In this document: positions 43,606-51,636 of the stretch, in pieces
How positions within the stretch are numbered: position 1 is the first letter of the stretch
How the letters are laid out: the number at the start of each line of letters is the position of its first letter
Made by a program: the position numbers and the translations under genes
Assembly (NCBI GenBank): GCA_964494505.1
Contig: CAZBRO010000012.1
Location: 68,058 to 132,057, forward strand
Source of the DNA: CAIYRG01 sp964494505
GTDB lineage: Bacteria > Pseudomonadota > Alphaproteobacteria > Micropepsales > Micropepsaceae
Length of the DNA: 64,000 nucleotides
Reading direction: 5' to 3'
Notes under the pieces: model-generated
Database searches by the model: none
What the model was told of the DNA's origin: nothing
The model's input: only the letters and a program-made list of their open reading frames with translations

Positions 43606-44649
43606 TCACTCATACGGCACGCTGGGCAAAGGCGTGGGCGATGCCAGCCATTCCGGCGCCGGCAGATTCTTCGAGCGCAGAAATTCGGGATTGAACAGCT
43701 TGCTCTGATAACGGGTTCCATAATCGGCCAGGATGGTCACGATCGTATGTCCCGGTCCCAGTTGCCGCGCCAATCTTATCGCGCCTGCCACATTGATGCC
43801 GCTGGAGCCGCCGAGGCAGAGGCCCTCCTTCTCCAGGAGTTCGAAAATCAGCGGCAGCGCCTCTTCGTCGGGAATCTGGAACGCGTCGTCGATGGGCGCG
43901 CCTTCGAGATTGGCGGTGACGCGGCTCTGCCCGATGCCTTCGGTGATGGAGTTCCCTTCAGCCTTCAGAACACCCGTCTTGATCCAGGAATAGATCGCCG
44001 CGCCCATCGGATCGGCAGCCGCGGTGACGATCTTGGGATTGCGCAGCTTCAGCGCCATGGAGACGCCGGCGAGCGTCCCGCCGGTACCCACCGAGCAGAC
44101 GAAACCGTCCACCTTGCCGTCGGTCTGGCGCCAGATCTCCGGCCCGGTCGTCTCCACATGAGCCTCACGGTTGGCGACGTTGTCGAATTGGTTCGCCCAC
44201 ACCGCGCCGCGCGGTTCGGACTTTGCCAGTTGCTCGGCGAGGCGGCTTGAGACCTTCACGTAATTGTTGGGATCCCTGTAAGGGACGGCCGGGACCTCGA
44301 TCAGTTGCGCTCCGAGGAGACGCAGCGCGTCCTTCTTTTCCTGACTTTGCGTGTCGGGGATCACGATCACGGATTTCAGCCCCAGCGCGTTGCCGACGAC
44401 CGCAATTCCGATCCCGGTATTGCCGGCGGTGCCTTCGACCACGGTGCCGCCCGGCTCCAGCAAACCGTCGGCCATCGCATTCTTGATAATGAATAGCGCT
44501 GCGCGGTCCTTCACCGACTGGCCGGGGTTCATGAACTCGGCTTTGCCCAGGATTTCGCAGCCCGCTCGCTCGGAGGGTCCGTTGAGCCGGATCAGCGGCG
44601 TATCGCCGATGGCTGCCAGCACGTCGTGCTTTATCTGGGTTGGGGACAT
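43606..44649 (-). CDS. cysK: Cysteine synthase A (O-acetylserine sulfhydrylase)
   Basis: A 347-residue PLP enzyme. The PLP lysine is in NPGQSVKDRAA (about residue 47), the substrate loop in EGTAGNTGIGIA and the phosphate-binding loop GTGGTLAG follow. It makes cysteine from O-acetylserine and sulfide. Slightly longer than usual (310-325), with an extra C-terminal tail of about 25 residues. It heads the minus-strand sulfur/peptide series. Confidence 0.92.
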   Translation of the reverse strand: MSPTQIKHDVLAAIGDTPLIRLNGPSERAGCEILGKAEFMNPGQSVKDRAALFIIKNAMADGLLEPGGTVVEGTAGNTGIGIAVVGNALGLKSVIVIPDTQSQEKKDALRLLGAQLIEVPAVPYRDPNNYVKVSSRLAEQLAKSEPRGAVWANQFDNVANREAHVETTGPEIWRQTDGKVDGFVCSVGTGGTLAGVSMALKLRNPKIVTAAADPMGAAIYSWIKTGVLKAEGNSITEGIGQSRVTANLEGAPIDDAFQIPDEEALPLIFELLEKEGLCLGGSSGINVAGAIRLARQLGPGHTIVTILADYGTRYQSKLFNPEFLRSKNLPAPEWLASPTPLPSVPYE

Positions 44650-44675
44650 GAGGCTTCTATCGGGGGTGGGGGAAT

Positions 44676-44706
44676 GGCCGGGAGCCCGAACCTAATGAGC
44701 CCGGCC
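44676..44706 (-). other. GC-rich hairpin between the DUF3175 gene and cysK
   Basis: GGCCGGG (44676-44682) and CCCGGCC (44700-44706) form a perfect 7-bp stem with a 17-base loop in the leader of cysK. No run of T follows on the minus strand, so it is not a classical terminator. It could stabilise or attenuate the message. Weak. Confidence 0.3.
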
Positions 44707-44765
44707 TTCCGCTTCAAGAACGACCCCACGATTCCGGGGCGACGTGCCTTAAGGGGGGTCGCGTG

Positions 44766-45074
44766 TCAGGTGCGGCCGAATTCCCGGCGGAGTTCGTCCT
44801 TGGCGCGCTCAAGCGTCCTTTTGCGCGCCGCCGTAAGGTTCTTGCCGGCTCGGTTGATGTAGAAGCTCAGCATCGACATCGCGGAACGGAACGGATCGGA
44901 CTTCCGGTTGGTGCTCGTCTCGGCCGAGCGCTTCAGGGACTTCGCGATCCGTTTCGGGTCGTTTTGCGCGAAAACATCGCCTTCCAGATCGAGCGCATGG
45001 CTGTGTTCGGTGACGTCGGCAGACCATCGGCGCTCGCCTCCTGCCCTTGAGGTCTTTGCAGCACTTTTCGCCAT
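44766..45074 (-). CDS. DUF3175 family protein
   Basis: A 102-residue basic protein. It matches the DUF3175 pattern: RRWSADVTEHSHALDLE near residue 16, DPKRIAKSLKRSAETS, and FRSAMSMLSFYINRAGKNL followed by a helical C terminus. No signal peptide. It is probably cytoplasmic and the basic helices suggest nucleic-acid contact, but no function is known. A weak ribosome site precedes it; it lies about 120 bases behind the divergent amidohydrolase-like gene. Confidence 0.8.
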   Translation of the reverse strand: MAKSAAKTSRAGGERRWSADVTEHSHALDLEGDVFAQNDPKRIAKSLKRSAETSTNRKSDPFRSAMSMLSFYINRAGKNLTAARKRTLERAKDELRREFGRT

Positions 45075-45193
45075 CGGACGCTCCTTTTCGGAGCCAACGC
45101 TTCTCGCGCCCGCTTGTTCCGGCGCGCCCTGGAACCGCCCCGGCGACTGGCCTAGACTGACACCAAATCGGGAACATCCAGGGAGGCCCTACT

Positions 45194-47089
45194 ATGAAGA
45201 AGCTCGTTTTCGCGGGCACGTTCGTCTCATGTCTCGCGGTGATCGCGTCGGGCGTGTTCGGACCCGTAGGCGCCCAGCAGCAGCAAACGGTCGTGATCCA
45301 GGGCGGAACCCTGATTGACGGCAATGGCGGCGCGCCGGTGCCCAATTCGGTGGTCGTCATCCAGGGCAATCGCATCACGGCGGTCGGGCGCGCCGGGGCC
45401 GTACAGGTTCCGGCCGGCGCGCAGGTGATCAATGCCAACGGCAAATGGGTGCTTCCCGGTTTGATCGACGCCAAGTCGAACTGGAACTGGCCCTATGGCG
45501 AGGCCTATCTCCGCTACGGCGTGACCTCGGCGATGGTCACCGGCACCCGCAACGACACCGGCATCGCGGACCGCGACGCGGTGGCCCACGGCGTCTATCC
45601 CGCGCCGCGGCTCTACCAGGGCGTGCTGAACCTGCAAGGGCCGGGCGTCGACGGCAAGAAAGCCGACAATTACCGTCCGGGCGCGGGCGCGCGCATCGTC
45701 AAGACCCCGGAAGACGCGCGGGAAAAGGTGCGCATGAACATCGAAGGCGGCGCCGATTTCATCGGGGTCGCGGACGGCGACGGCGTGCCGGCCATTTTCG
45801 ACGCCATCGTGGACGAGGCGCATAAGGCGGGCAAAGCCGCGATCCTGCGCTGCGTCGGCCCGGGCACGCGCGGGCAGCGCTGCATCGAAACCGGGACCGA
45901 CGTCATGATCCACACCGGCGAAATCGGCGTCGACATGAACAAGGATTATGAGAAGTGGAAGGACTATGTCGCGCTGCCGCCGGACGCCTATTGCGAGATG
46001 GATCCGGCCAAGGAAGCCGCGATGGTGAAGATCGTCGCCGCGAGCCACACCGCACTCGAGCCGGACATGATGGCGACCGACCGCGGTTTCCCCTCCATGT
46101 GGGAGCGCGTCATCAAGGAAGACGAGGAGGTGTTCGCCGATCCGGTCCTGCGCACCTACTACCCGGAATACATGATCGCCCACACGATGGACAATGTGCG
46201 CCCCGCGAAGGAGCGGCTGACGCCGGACCAATATGAGCACCGCATGTGCGGCTACCAGAACCACGCCAAATTCCTGCACGACGTGGTGGAGGCGGGCGGG
46301 CATGTGGTTGCGGCGTCCGATATCTATCAGTCGCCGCCGGGTCTCGGCCTGCATCAGGAAATGACGGTCTATCAGGACGACGTGAAGATGCCGCGGATGA
46401 AGATCATCCAGTCCGCGACCAAATGGGTGGCCGATCATTTCAAGATGAAGGACATCGGCACCATCGAAACCGGAAAGCTCGCCGACGTGCTGATCGTCAA
46501 TGCCGATCCGCTTGCCGACATCATGAACCTGCGCAAGATCGACACGGTGATGAAGGACGGCAAGGTCGTCGACCGGCAATATCACCCCTGGTACAAGGGC
46601 TGGATTTTCGCCAACGCGCGCGACGACGAAGGCGGACCGGTGGTGGAGAATCCGCAATGGGTGGCCTCGTTGAAGGCCGCGACGTGGCGGCCGATGGCCG
46701 GCCCGACGCTGCTCTTCATCCAGGGCCCAGCGGCGCCCTATCCGACGGTGCCGGACCTCTGGGCCTCGCCGACGCCGGCCATCGAAACGATGGATCCGCA
46801 CACCGTCATCCAGGGGAGCCCGACGCAGGAACTCGACATCAAGGGCTTCAATTTCGTGAAGCGTTCCATCGTCTATGTCGACGACGTGCCGGTGCCGACC
46901 AACGTGGTGAGCCGGACCGAGATCAAGGCGACGGTGGATACGAATATTCTCGCCAATGCGGGCAATCGCGTGGTGACGGTGAAGAACCCGGCGCCGCTCG
47001 ATGCGAACGCCTGGGGCGACACCTCGAACAAGGCCCACATTCTGGTGCCGTTCTCGTTCACCACCGCCTGGTCGCACAACAAATATTGA
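45194..47089 (+). CDS. Exported amidohydrolase-fold protein without HxH motif, with C-terminal IPT/TIG-like domain
   Basis: A 631-residue protein with a signal peptide (ending VGAQQQ). Residues 35-430 follow the imidazolonepropionase-like amidohydrolase fold: GGTLIDGNGG, WVLPGLIDA, and later SPPGLGLHQEM, ETGKLADVLIVNADPLADI. The metal site is broken: after LPGLIDA the usual H-x-H is K-S-N, and the usual His in the VHA-type strand is Arg (AILRCVG). The Asp in AASD and one His (MIHTG) remain. The last 130 residues, including LDIKGFNFVKRSIVYVDD and VVTVKNPAP, look like an IPT/TIG domain. GGGAGG precedes the ATG. Likely a periplasmic binding protein or an enzyme with altered chemistry. Confidence 0.78.
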   Translation: MKKLVFAGTFVSCLAVIASGVFGPVGAQQQQTVVIQGGTLIDGNGGAPVPNSVVVIQGNRITAVGRAGAVQVPAGAQVINANGKWVLPGLIDAKSNWNWPYGEAYLRYGVTSAMVTGTRNDTGIADRDAVAHGVYPAPRLYQGVLNLQGPGVDGKKADNYRPGAGARIVKTPEDAREKVRMNIEGGADFIGVADGDGVPAIFDAIVDEAHKAGKAAILRCVGPGTRGQRCIETGTDVMIHTGEIGVDMNKDYEKWKDYVALPPDAYCEMDPAKEAAMVKIVAASHTALEPDMMATDRGFPSMWERVIKEDEEVFADPVLRTYYPEYMIAHTMDNVRPAKERLTPDQYEHRMCGYQNHAKFLHDVVEAGGHVVAASDIYQSPPGLGLHQEMTVYQDDVKMPRMKIIQSATKWVADHFKMKDIGTIETGKLADVLIVNADPLADIMNLRKIDTVMKDGKVVDRQYHPWYKGWIFANARDDEGGPVVENPQWVASLKAATWRPMAGPTLLFIQGPAAPYPTVPDLWASPTPAIETMDPHTVIQGSPTQELDIKGFNFVKRSIVYVDDVPVPTNVVSRTEIKATVDTNILANAGNRVVTVKNPAPLDANAWGDTSNKAHILVPFSFTTAWSHNKY

Positions 47090-47103
47090 TCGCCGGCACC
47101 GAT

Positions 47104-47127
47104 CCTCCCCCGTTTCTGCGGGGGAGG
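47104..47127. repeat. Dispersed palindrome CCTCCCCCG-N6-CGGGGGAGG
   Basis: A perfect 9-bp stem (47104-47112 with 47119-47127) around a six-base loop, 14 bases after the amidohydrolase-like stop. The following GGTGGAGGAACCCGGG completes a pattern I know from intergenic repeats of alphaproteobacteria. On RNA the hairpin would be very stable, but without a T-run it is not a standard terminator; it may separate expression of the two plus-strand genes. Confidence 0.7.
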
Positions 47128-47171
47128 CGCCTGCGCACCAGGTGGAGGAACCCGGGTAGAAGGGAGCGTTC

Positions 47172-48050
47172 ATGCCCAAATTCATCATCGAGCCGCATTT
47201 CCGGCTGCAGGAATGGGTGGCCGAGGAGAAGGGCTACTTCAAAGCCGAGGGGCTCGATTACGATTTCCTGGAGCTCGTACAATCGACGGATGGCCAGCAT
47301 CACCGCACGGCGAACAGGAGCGGCGCCTATCATCTGATCGAAGATGGACGCAAATCGAACGTCTCCTGCGCCTGCCATTGGACGGTGAATGTCGCCGCCT
47401 CCGAAGGTCACGCGAAGCTGTATGCCGATGTGTATTCGGTTTCGCCGTCCGGCATATTCGTCCCGGCGGATTCACCTGTCAAAACGCCCGCCGATCTTGC
47501 GGGCGTGCCGATTTCGGTCGGTTTCAAATCAGGCAGCCATTACGCGACCATCCAGGCGCTCGAACAATATCTGAAGGCCGGCGAGATCGATCTGTCTTTC
47601 AAGGACGGATTGTTGTTCAGCCGCATGGAATTGCTGATCGAGGGCAAGGTGCCGGCGGCGGCATTGTTCAGCGGACCGTATTATTTCGCCGAGCAATTGG
47701 GTTTCCGCAAAATCATCGATTCAACCTTCATGATCGCGCACATGATCCATGGCGATCCTGATCCCGAAGATGTGCGCAAATTTTACCGCGCCTTGAAGCG
47801 GGCGCAGCGCGACATCGATCTGCGGCCCGAATTGTTTACGCATTACTACAAAAATGAATTCCCCGCGCGGTTTCATCCCATGATGGACACGCGCCGGTGG
47901 GGTCCAGGCGAGCGCATCGTGTTCGAGCCTTATGGCCGTCAGCAATTCGAGGACGCGCGAAGCTGGATTTCCGAGCACGGCATTTTCGAGGACGGCAATC
48001 TCGGGCAGCGCGCCTATGAGGATTCCTGCCTGACGCTCGCCGCGGAATAG
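47172..48050 (+). CDS. NMT1/THI5-like periplasmic-binding-fold protein lacking a signal peptide
   Basis: A 292-residue protein with a type 2 periplasmic-binding fold, as in ThiY/NMT1/SsuA proteins: LQEWVAEEKGYFKAEGLDYDF at the N terminus (in parts), PADSPVKTPADLAGVPISVGFKSG in the hinge region, and a helical C terminus. It begins directly with the first beta strand (MPKFIIEPHF), so no signal peptide or lipobox exists and it should stay in the cytoplasm. No permease or ATPase gene adjoins it. It could be an enzyme or a sensor rather than a transport receptor. A weak ribosome site (AGAAGGGAGCG) precedes it. Confidence 0.75.
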   Translation: MPKFIIEPHFRLQEWVAEEKGYFKAEGLDYDFLELVQSTDGQHHRTANRSGAYHLIEDGRKSNVSCACHWTVNVAASEGHAKLYADVYSVSPSGIFVPADSPVKTPADLAGVPISVGFKSGSHYATIQALEQYLKAGEIDLSFKDGLLFSRMELLIEGKVPAAALFSGPYYFAEQLGFRKIIDSTFMIAHMIHGDPDPEDVRKFYRALKRAQRDIDLRPELFTHYYKNEFPARFHPMMDTRRWGPGERIVFEPYGRQQFEDARSWISEHGIFEDGNLGQRAYEDSCLTLAAE

Positions 48051-48076
48051 CTGCGCTTCGCCGAAGGAAACTCGGA

Positions 48077-48625
48077 TCAGTTCGTGGGCAGTCCCGCCGC
48101 TTTGCGCGCGTCGGCGCAGGGGCCCGGGCCCTTCTCGGCCATCGGACCCTCGCATTCGTGCCGCGTGCCGGGACCTTCGCCGAAGATCATCACAACGGCC
48201 TCGCCTTGGCCCGTGCGTGCTCCGTCGTAATGCACTTCCTTGCCGGTGTGCACGGAGAAGCTTCCCGTCTTGATCGGCACGGTGATGTTCTCAGGATCGT
48301 ATTTGCCGCCGGTCGCCGCCCACCATGTCCCCGACAGCACCATGATGTAGCGGTCGTTCGCGTGATAATGCGGATGGCTGAAATAACCCGGATGGAACCG
48401 GTTCAGCACGACATAGAAGCCGGGCTTCGCGGGATCGCCGACCAGCGTGTAGGAATCGGTCCCTTCGAGGCCGGCCGCCGGACCCCATTTGATGTTCTCG
48501 GGAATGACGACCTTGATGGCTTTCGCGTTCAGGCTGGAAATATCCGGAATATTGCCTGCGCCGGCCGCATAGCCGATTCCGGCCGAAGCCGCGAGCGCTG
48601 CCAGCGCGATGATCACCTTTTTCAT
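48077..48625 (-). CDS. Exported cupin-domain protein
   Basis: A 182-residue protein with a signal peptide (ending GYAAGAG). A cupin barrel follows: motif 1 in HPGYFSHPHYHANDRYIMVLSG (in parts; metal-type His pairs HPHYH and Glu replaced) and motif 2 around SVHTGKEVHYDGA. Several His residues could bind a metal. The C terminus (GTRHECEGP, PCADARKAAG) holds two cysteines. GGAGG precedes the start. It converges on the NMT1-like gene with 26 bases between stops. Substrate unknown. Confidence 0.8.
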   Translation of the reverse strand: MKKVIIALAALAASAGIGYAAGAGNIPDISSLNAKAIKVVIPENIKWGPAAGLEGTDSYTLVGDPAKPGFYVVLNRFHPGYFSHPHYHANDRYIMVLSGTWWAATGGKYDPENITVPIKTGSFSVHTGKEVHYDGARTGQGEAVVMIFGEGPGTRHECEGPMAEKGPGPCADARKAAGLPTN

Positions 48626-48697
48626 ACCGTCCTCCGTTATCGCGTGGCTCTAATCTGCCAACTTGTTCTCTGAAGTCCAGCCGCCCGGCGTCTCGCT

Positions 48698-49666
48698 TCA
48701 GGACGCCTTCGCCCCGGTCGATGCATTGGGGAACACCGCCTTGATCGCGGCCTGGGCGCATTCGTCGTCCTGATTGCCGACGGCGCCACCGGCGCCGATG
48801 GCGCCTACCATGTCCTTCCCCATGAAGATGGGAAAGCCGCCCGGCTGGGGGAAATCGCCTATGAATTCCGGAGCGCGATTGACCTGCTTGTTGACGCGGT
48901 CCCACAACTCGGCGGTCGGGCGTTGCCAATGTGCCGCTGTTTCGGCCTTCAATTGCGCCGTATCGAGCGCCGTTTTTGTCGCGCCCTCCGTCCCCTGGAA
49001 GGCGAGCAGAGTCGCATCTGCATCGACAACCGTAATGCCAAGCGCCGTGTATTTCTTTTGATCGGCATAGGCGACGCAGGCATCCACGAGTTTGCGCGCG
49101 GCCGCGGGCGTGAGCACTTTGCGGCTGACGAGGAGCGGCTGTGGGCCGGCAGGAGGCGCCGCCTTGCCGTCGCCGAACACGGACCGGATTGCCGATTGCA
49201 CGCAATCCTCGTCCTTGCCGCCCGACAGTCCGGCAGAGCCAGCGCCCATGGCACCCACGACTTCGCCTTGGACGACCACCGGGAAACCGCCCGCAATCGG
49301 GAAATATCCCATCCATTCCGGCGCGCGGTTGATCTGTTTGTTGACGCGGTCGGACAGTTCGCCGGTCGCGCGGCGGAAGACTGCGGCGGTCTTCGCCTTC
49401 AATTGCGCCGTCAGGCCCGTGTGCGCCATCGGCCCGTCCGTCGTCTGGTAAGCAACGAGATTGCCGGCAGAATCCGTAACCGCCAGCGCGATCGGAAAAT
49501 GATCGCGCGTGGCCATCGCGAAGCATGCATCCATCAACTTCCGCGCCGCGTAGGGCGTGAGGTCCCTTTTGTCGGATAGGAGCGATTGGGTCTGAGCCTG
49601 CGCGTTGGCCGCCATGGACACGGCGATGCAGACGGCGATGAAGGCGGCAAGCGGACGACGGGTCAT
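48698..49666 (-). CDS. Exported tandem HbpS/GlcG-domain protein
   Basis: A 322-residue protein with signal peptide (AANAQAQ). It contains two consecutive copies of the GlcG/HbpS (DUF336) domain: LTPYAARKLMDACFAMA...VNKQINRAPEWMGYFPIAGGFPV and LTPAAARKLVDACVAYA...VNKQVNRAPEFIGDFPQPGGFPI are clearly parallel (fragments shown). Single HbpS domains bind haem or sense it and usually assemble as octamers, so a covalent pair is a duplication. A ribosome site AGAGGA is ten bases before the ATG at 49666; the frame is open upstream to 49744 but overlaps the divergent gene. Possible haem or small-molecule binding in the periplasm. Confidence 0.83.
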   Translation of the reverse strand: MTRRPLAAFIAVCIAVSMAANAQAQTQSLLSDKRDLTPYAARKLMDACFAMATRDHFPIALAVTDSAGNLVAYQTTDGPMAHTGLTAQLKAKTAAVFRRATGELSDRVNKQINRAPEWMGYFPIAGGFPVVVQGEVVGAMGAGSAGLSGGKDEDCVQSAIRSVFGDGKAAPPAGPQPLLVSRKVLTPAAARKLVDACVAYADQKKYTALGITVVDADATLLAFQGTEGATKTALDTAQLKAETAAHWQRPTAELWDRVNKQVNRAPEFIGDFPQPGGFPIFMGKDMVGAIGAGGAVGNQDDECAQAAIKAVFPNASTGAKAS

Positions 49667-49736
49667 GGCGGGTTTTCCTCTGGGCGTGCGGCCATCATAG
49701 CCGCATAGTAGAATAGCCACAAAAGGGGAGGGGAGC

Positions 49737-50111
49737 ATGCCCAATATCGACCGTGCCTATGTGATGATCGCGCTTTTGCTGCTGGTTGGGGGCGAGCTTT
49801 TGGGATTCTACATGGGGGCGACAAACCAGCTTTCGCTGCGCGACACCCATGTCGCCTTGGTGCTGCCCGGTTTCGTGGTGCTGACGCTCTATGGCGTGAT
49901 CTATCGCCTGTGGCCGGTTCTGAAGGACAGTGCGCTCGCAAAGGCGCAATTCTGGTGCGCCGCGATAGGCGCGTTCGGATTGGTGATCGCTGCCTACATG
50001 ATCGCGATCGGCGCAGGGATCGTCGCGGCCGTGATCGCGTCGCTGCTAACCATCGTCGGCGCTATGCTGATGGCGTGGCTCTTTTGGACCAAAGTCGGCA
50101 ATCTGAATTAA
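49737..50111 (+). CDS. Small four-helix membrane protein (haem-copper oxidase subunit I-like fragment)
   Basis: A 124-residue inner-membrane protein with four predicted helices. The second helix RDTHVALVLPGFVVLTLYG resembles the H-x-H-x3-GF pattern of small haem-copper-oxidase-I-like or NnrS-like proteins, with one His kept. A very strong ribosome site (AGGGGAGGGGAG) precedes the ATG. It starts next to the divergent HbpS gene and is followed 10 bases later by a small L,D-transpeptidase gene, probably in one transcript. Family assignment tentative. Confidence 0.65.
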   Translation: MPNIDRAYVMIALLLLVGGELLGFYMGATNQLSLRDTHVALVLPGFVVLTLYGVIYRLWPVLKDSALAKAQFWCAAIGAFGLVIAAYMIAIGAGIVAAVIASLLTIVGAMLMAWLFWTKVGNLN

Positions 50112-50121
50112 AGGAGGTATT

Positions 50122-50496
50122 ATGACGAAGAATATCTTGGTCGACTTGACTTCCCAGATGCTCACAGCTCGCGACGGCACAACTATTTTTCACACCTGCG
50201 AATGTGTAACAGGAGACGCATCGCACCCGACGCCACAAGGACTTTTTTCGGTCAATCGAAAATGTAACCCATACACCAGCCACACATACCATGTACCGAT
50301 GAATTTCGCGATGTTCTTCACCCATACCGGGGAAGCATTGCACCAGTATCACGGGCCTGCGCCGTGGTGGCTGCTCAGGGCAGGGCGTGGCATGACGACC
50401 GCGGTCGGTTCTCATGGGTGTGTTCGATTGCAGGAGGCTGACGCGCGCAAGCTGTATGACTGGGCGCCTATTGGAACATCTGTGCACGTGCGATGA
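50122..50496 (+). CDS. Minimal L,D-transpeptidase-like protein (YkuD fold), no signal peptide
   Basis: A 124-residue YkuD domain. The catalytic segment is FTHTGEALHQYHG ... TAVGSHGCVRLQEADA, with His and Cys of the active site intact. Unlike canonical enzymes it lacks signal peptide and LysM or substrate domain, and the coding sequence is poorer in G+C than its surroundings (many A/T third positions, such as TTTTTT in the middle), a sign of recent transfer. A ribosome site AAAGGAGG precedes the ATG directly. It might be exported by other means or act as a toxin-like enzyme; that is inference. Confidence 0.78.
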   Translation: MTKNILVDLTSQMLTARDGTTIFHTCECVTGDASHPTPQGLFSVNRKCNPYTSHTYHVPMNFAMFFTHTGEALHQYHGPAPWWLLRAGRGMTTAVGSHGCVRLQEADARKLYDWAPIGTSVHVR

Positions 50497-50547
50497 CGCA
50501 TCATTTGTCATCGTGAATGAACCGATCTTCCTTAGCCAAGGAGTGTG

Positions 50548-51564
50548 CTATTTCATCTCATACCGCATCAATGTGCGGGGGCCGACTTCGGCGCCATAGA
50601 GGATGCCGTCCTTGTCGGCGACGCAGCCTTCCGCAGCACTCGTCGTGTCGGACTTGTCGATGGGGTCGGGGATGAAATATTTGACCGAGCCGTCCTTGGC
50701 GCTGCCGATGCGCAAGCCCCGCTTCCACCCATCATGGTTCTTTGAGACCGATTCCGATTCGGAATCGCAGACATAGATCGCATCGTTCGCATCGATATAG
50801 ATGCCGCTCGGGCGGGAAAATTGCGGCCACGAAGCGAGGAATTTTCCTTCCTGATCGAAGATGTCGATGCGATTGTTGTTGCGGTTGCCCACGAACAGGC
50901 GGCCCTGGGAATCCATCGCCAGCGTGTGAGGGATATCGAACTGGCCGGGACCTGTACCCTTCGTTCCCCATTCCTTCAGGTACTTCCCCGTCTTGTCGAA
51001 CTTCACGATGCGGTCGTTGGACATGCCGCCGTGACCGTCTCCTACGAAGATGTCTCCGTTGGGCGCCACAAGCACGGCGGACGGCATATTAAACGTATCG
51101 TGGCCATTTCCCGGAACGCCCGCTTTGCCGAGCCGCATCAGGATATTTCCATCGGGGCTGAACTTGATGACCTGATGGCCGATGCCGGGACGCCCCTGAC
51201 CGTCGGTCACCCAGACATTGCCGTCGCGGTCCACTGTGATGCCGTGCGGAAACACGAACACGCCGCCGCCAAACGCTTTCACGAGCTTGCCGCTGGCATC
51301 GAATTTCAGGATCGGGTCCAGATTCGACCCGGCGCAGGAATTGGCGCCGCAGCGTTCGGCCACCCATACGCTCTTGCCGTCGGGATCGAGAGCGACACCG
51401 GCTGCCGAACCCCACACGCGCCCCATCGGCATTTTCGCCCAATTCGCGACCCGCAGATACGGATCGGGAAGATTGTTTGTCGGGCCGCTGGTTTGGGCAA
51501 ACGCCGCTGCCGAAATCGTCAGCGCTGCTGCGCAAATCGCATATCTCAACCCGGACTTCGGCAT
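50548..51564 (-). CDS. Exported six-bladed beta-propeller (NHL repeat / peptidyl-hydroxyglycine lyase-like), copy 1
   Basis: A 338-residue exported protein (signal peptide ending AAAFAQ). It consists of NHL-type repeats with the phrase D-x-x-GNVWVTDGQGRPGIG, GDIFVGDGHGG, GRLFVGNRNNNRIDIFDQEG, and AIYVCDSESE. The arrangement resembles the lyase domain of peptide-amidating enzymes, a calcium/zinc propeller, although catalytic residues cannot be assigned. It is closely parallel to the gene upstream at 51637, with many identical stretches (NRIDIFDQ, VCDSES, AEGC), so they are tandem duplicates. Confidence 0.82.
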   Translation of the reverse strand: MPKSGLRYAICAAALTISAAAFAQTSGPTNNLPDPYLRVANWAKMPMGRVWGSAAGVALDPDGKSVWVAERCGANSCAGSNLDPILKFDASGKLVKAFGGGVFVFPHGITVDRDGNVWVTDGQGRPGIGHQVIKFSPDGNILMRLGKAGVPGNGHDTFNMPSAVLVAPNGDIFVGDGHGGMSNDRIVKFDKTGKYLKEWGTKGTGPGQFDIPHTLAMDSQGRLFVGNRNNNRIDIFDQEGKFLASWPQFSRPSGIYIDANDAIYVCDSESESVSKNHDGWKRGLRIGSAKDGSVKYFIPDPIDKSDTTSAAEGCVADKDGILYGAEVGPRTLMRYEMK

Positions 51565-51636
51565 TGTGCCCTCCCTGACGGTGGTTCACCGCTTTCGCGG
51601 GGACGTACGTTCCCCTAACTCCGCTCGTGAGAGAAG

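Noticed and set aside
45227..47188. A 653-residue open frame on the minus strand opposite the amidohydrolase-like gene
   Set aside because: It is antisense shadow coding: His/Arg/Asp-rich low-order composition, no motifs, and the plus strand has a signal peptide, ribosome site and family motifs.
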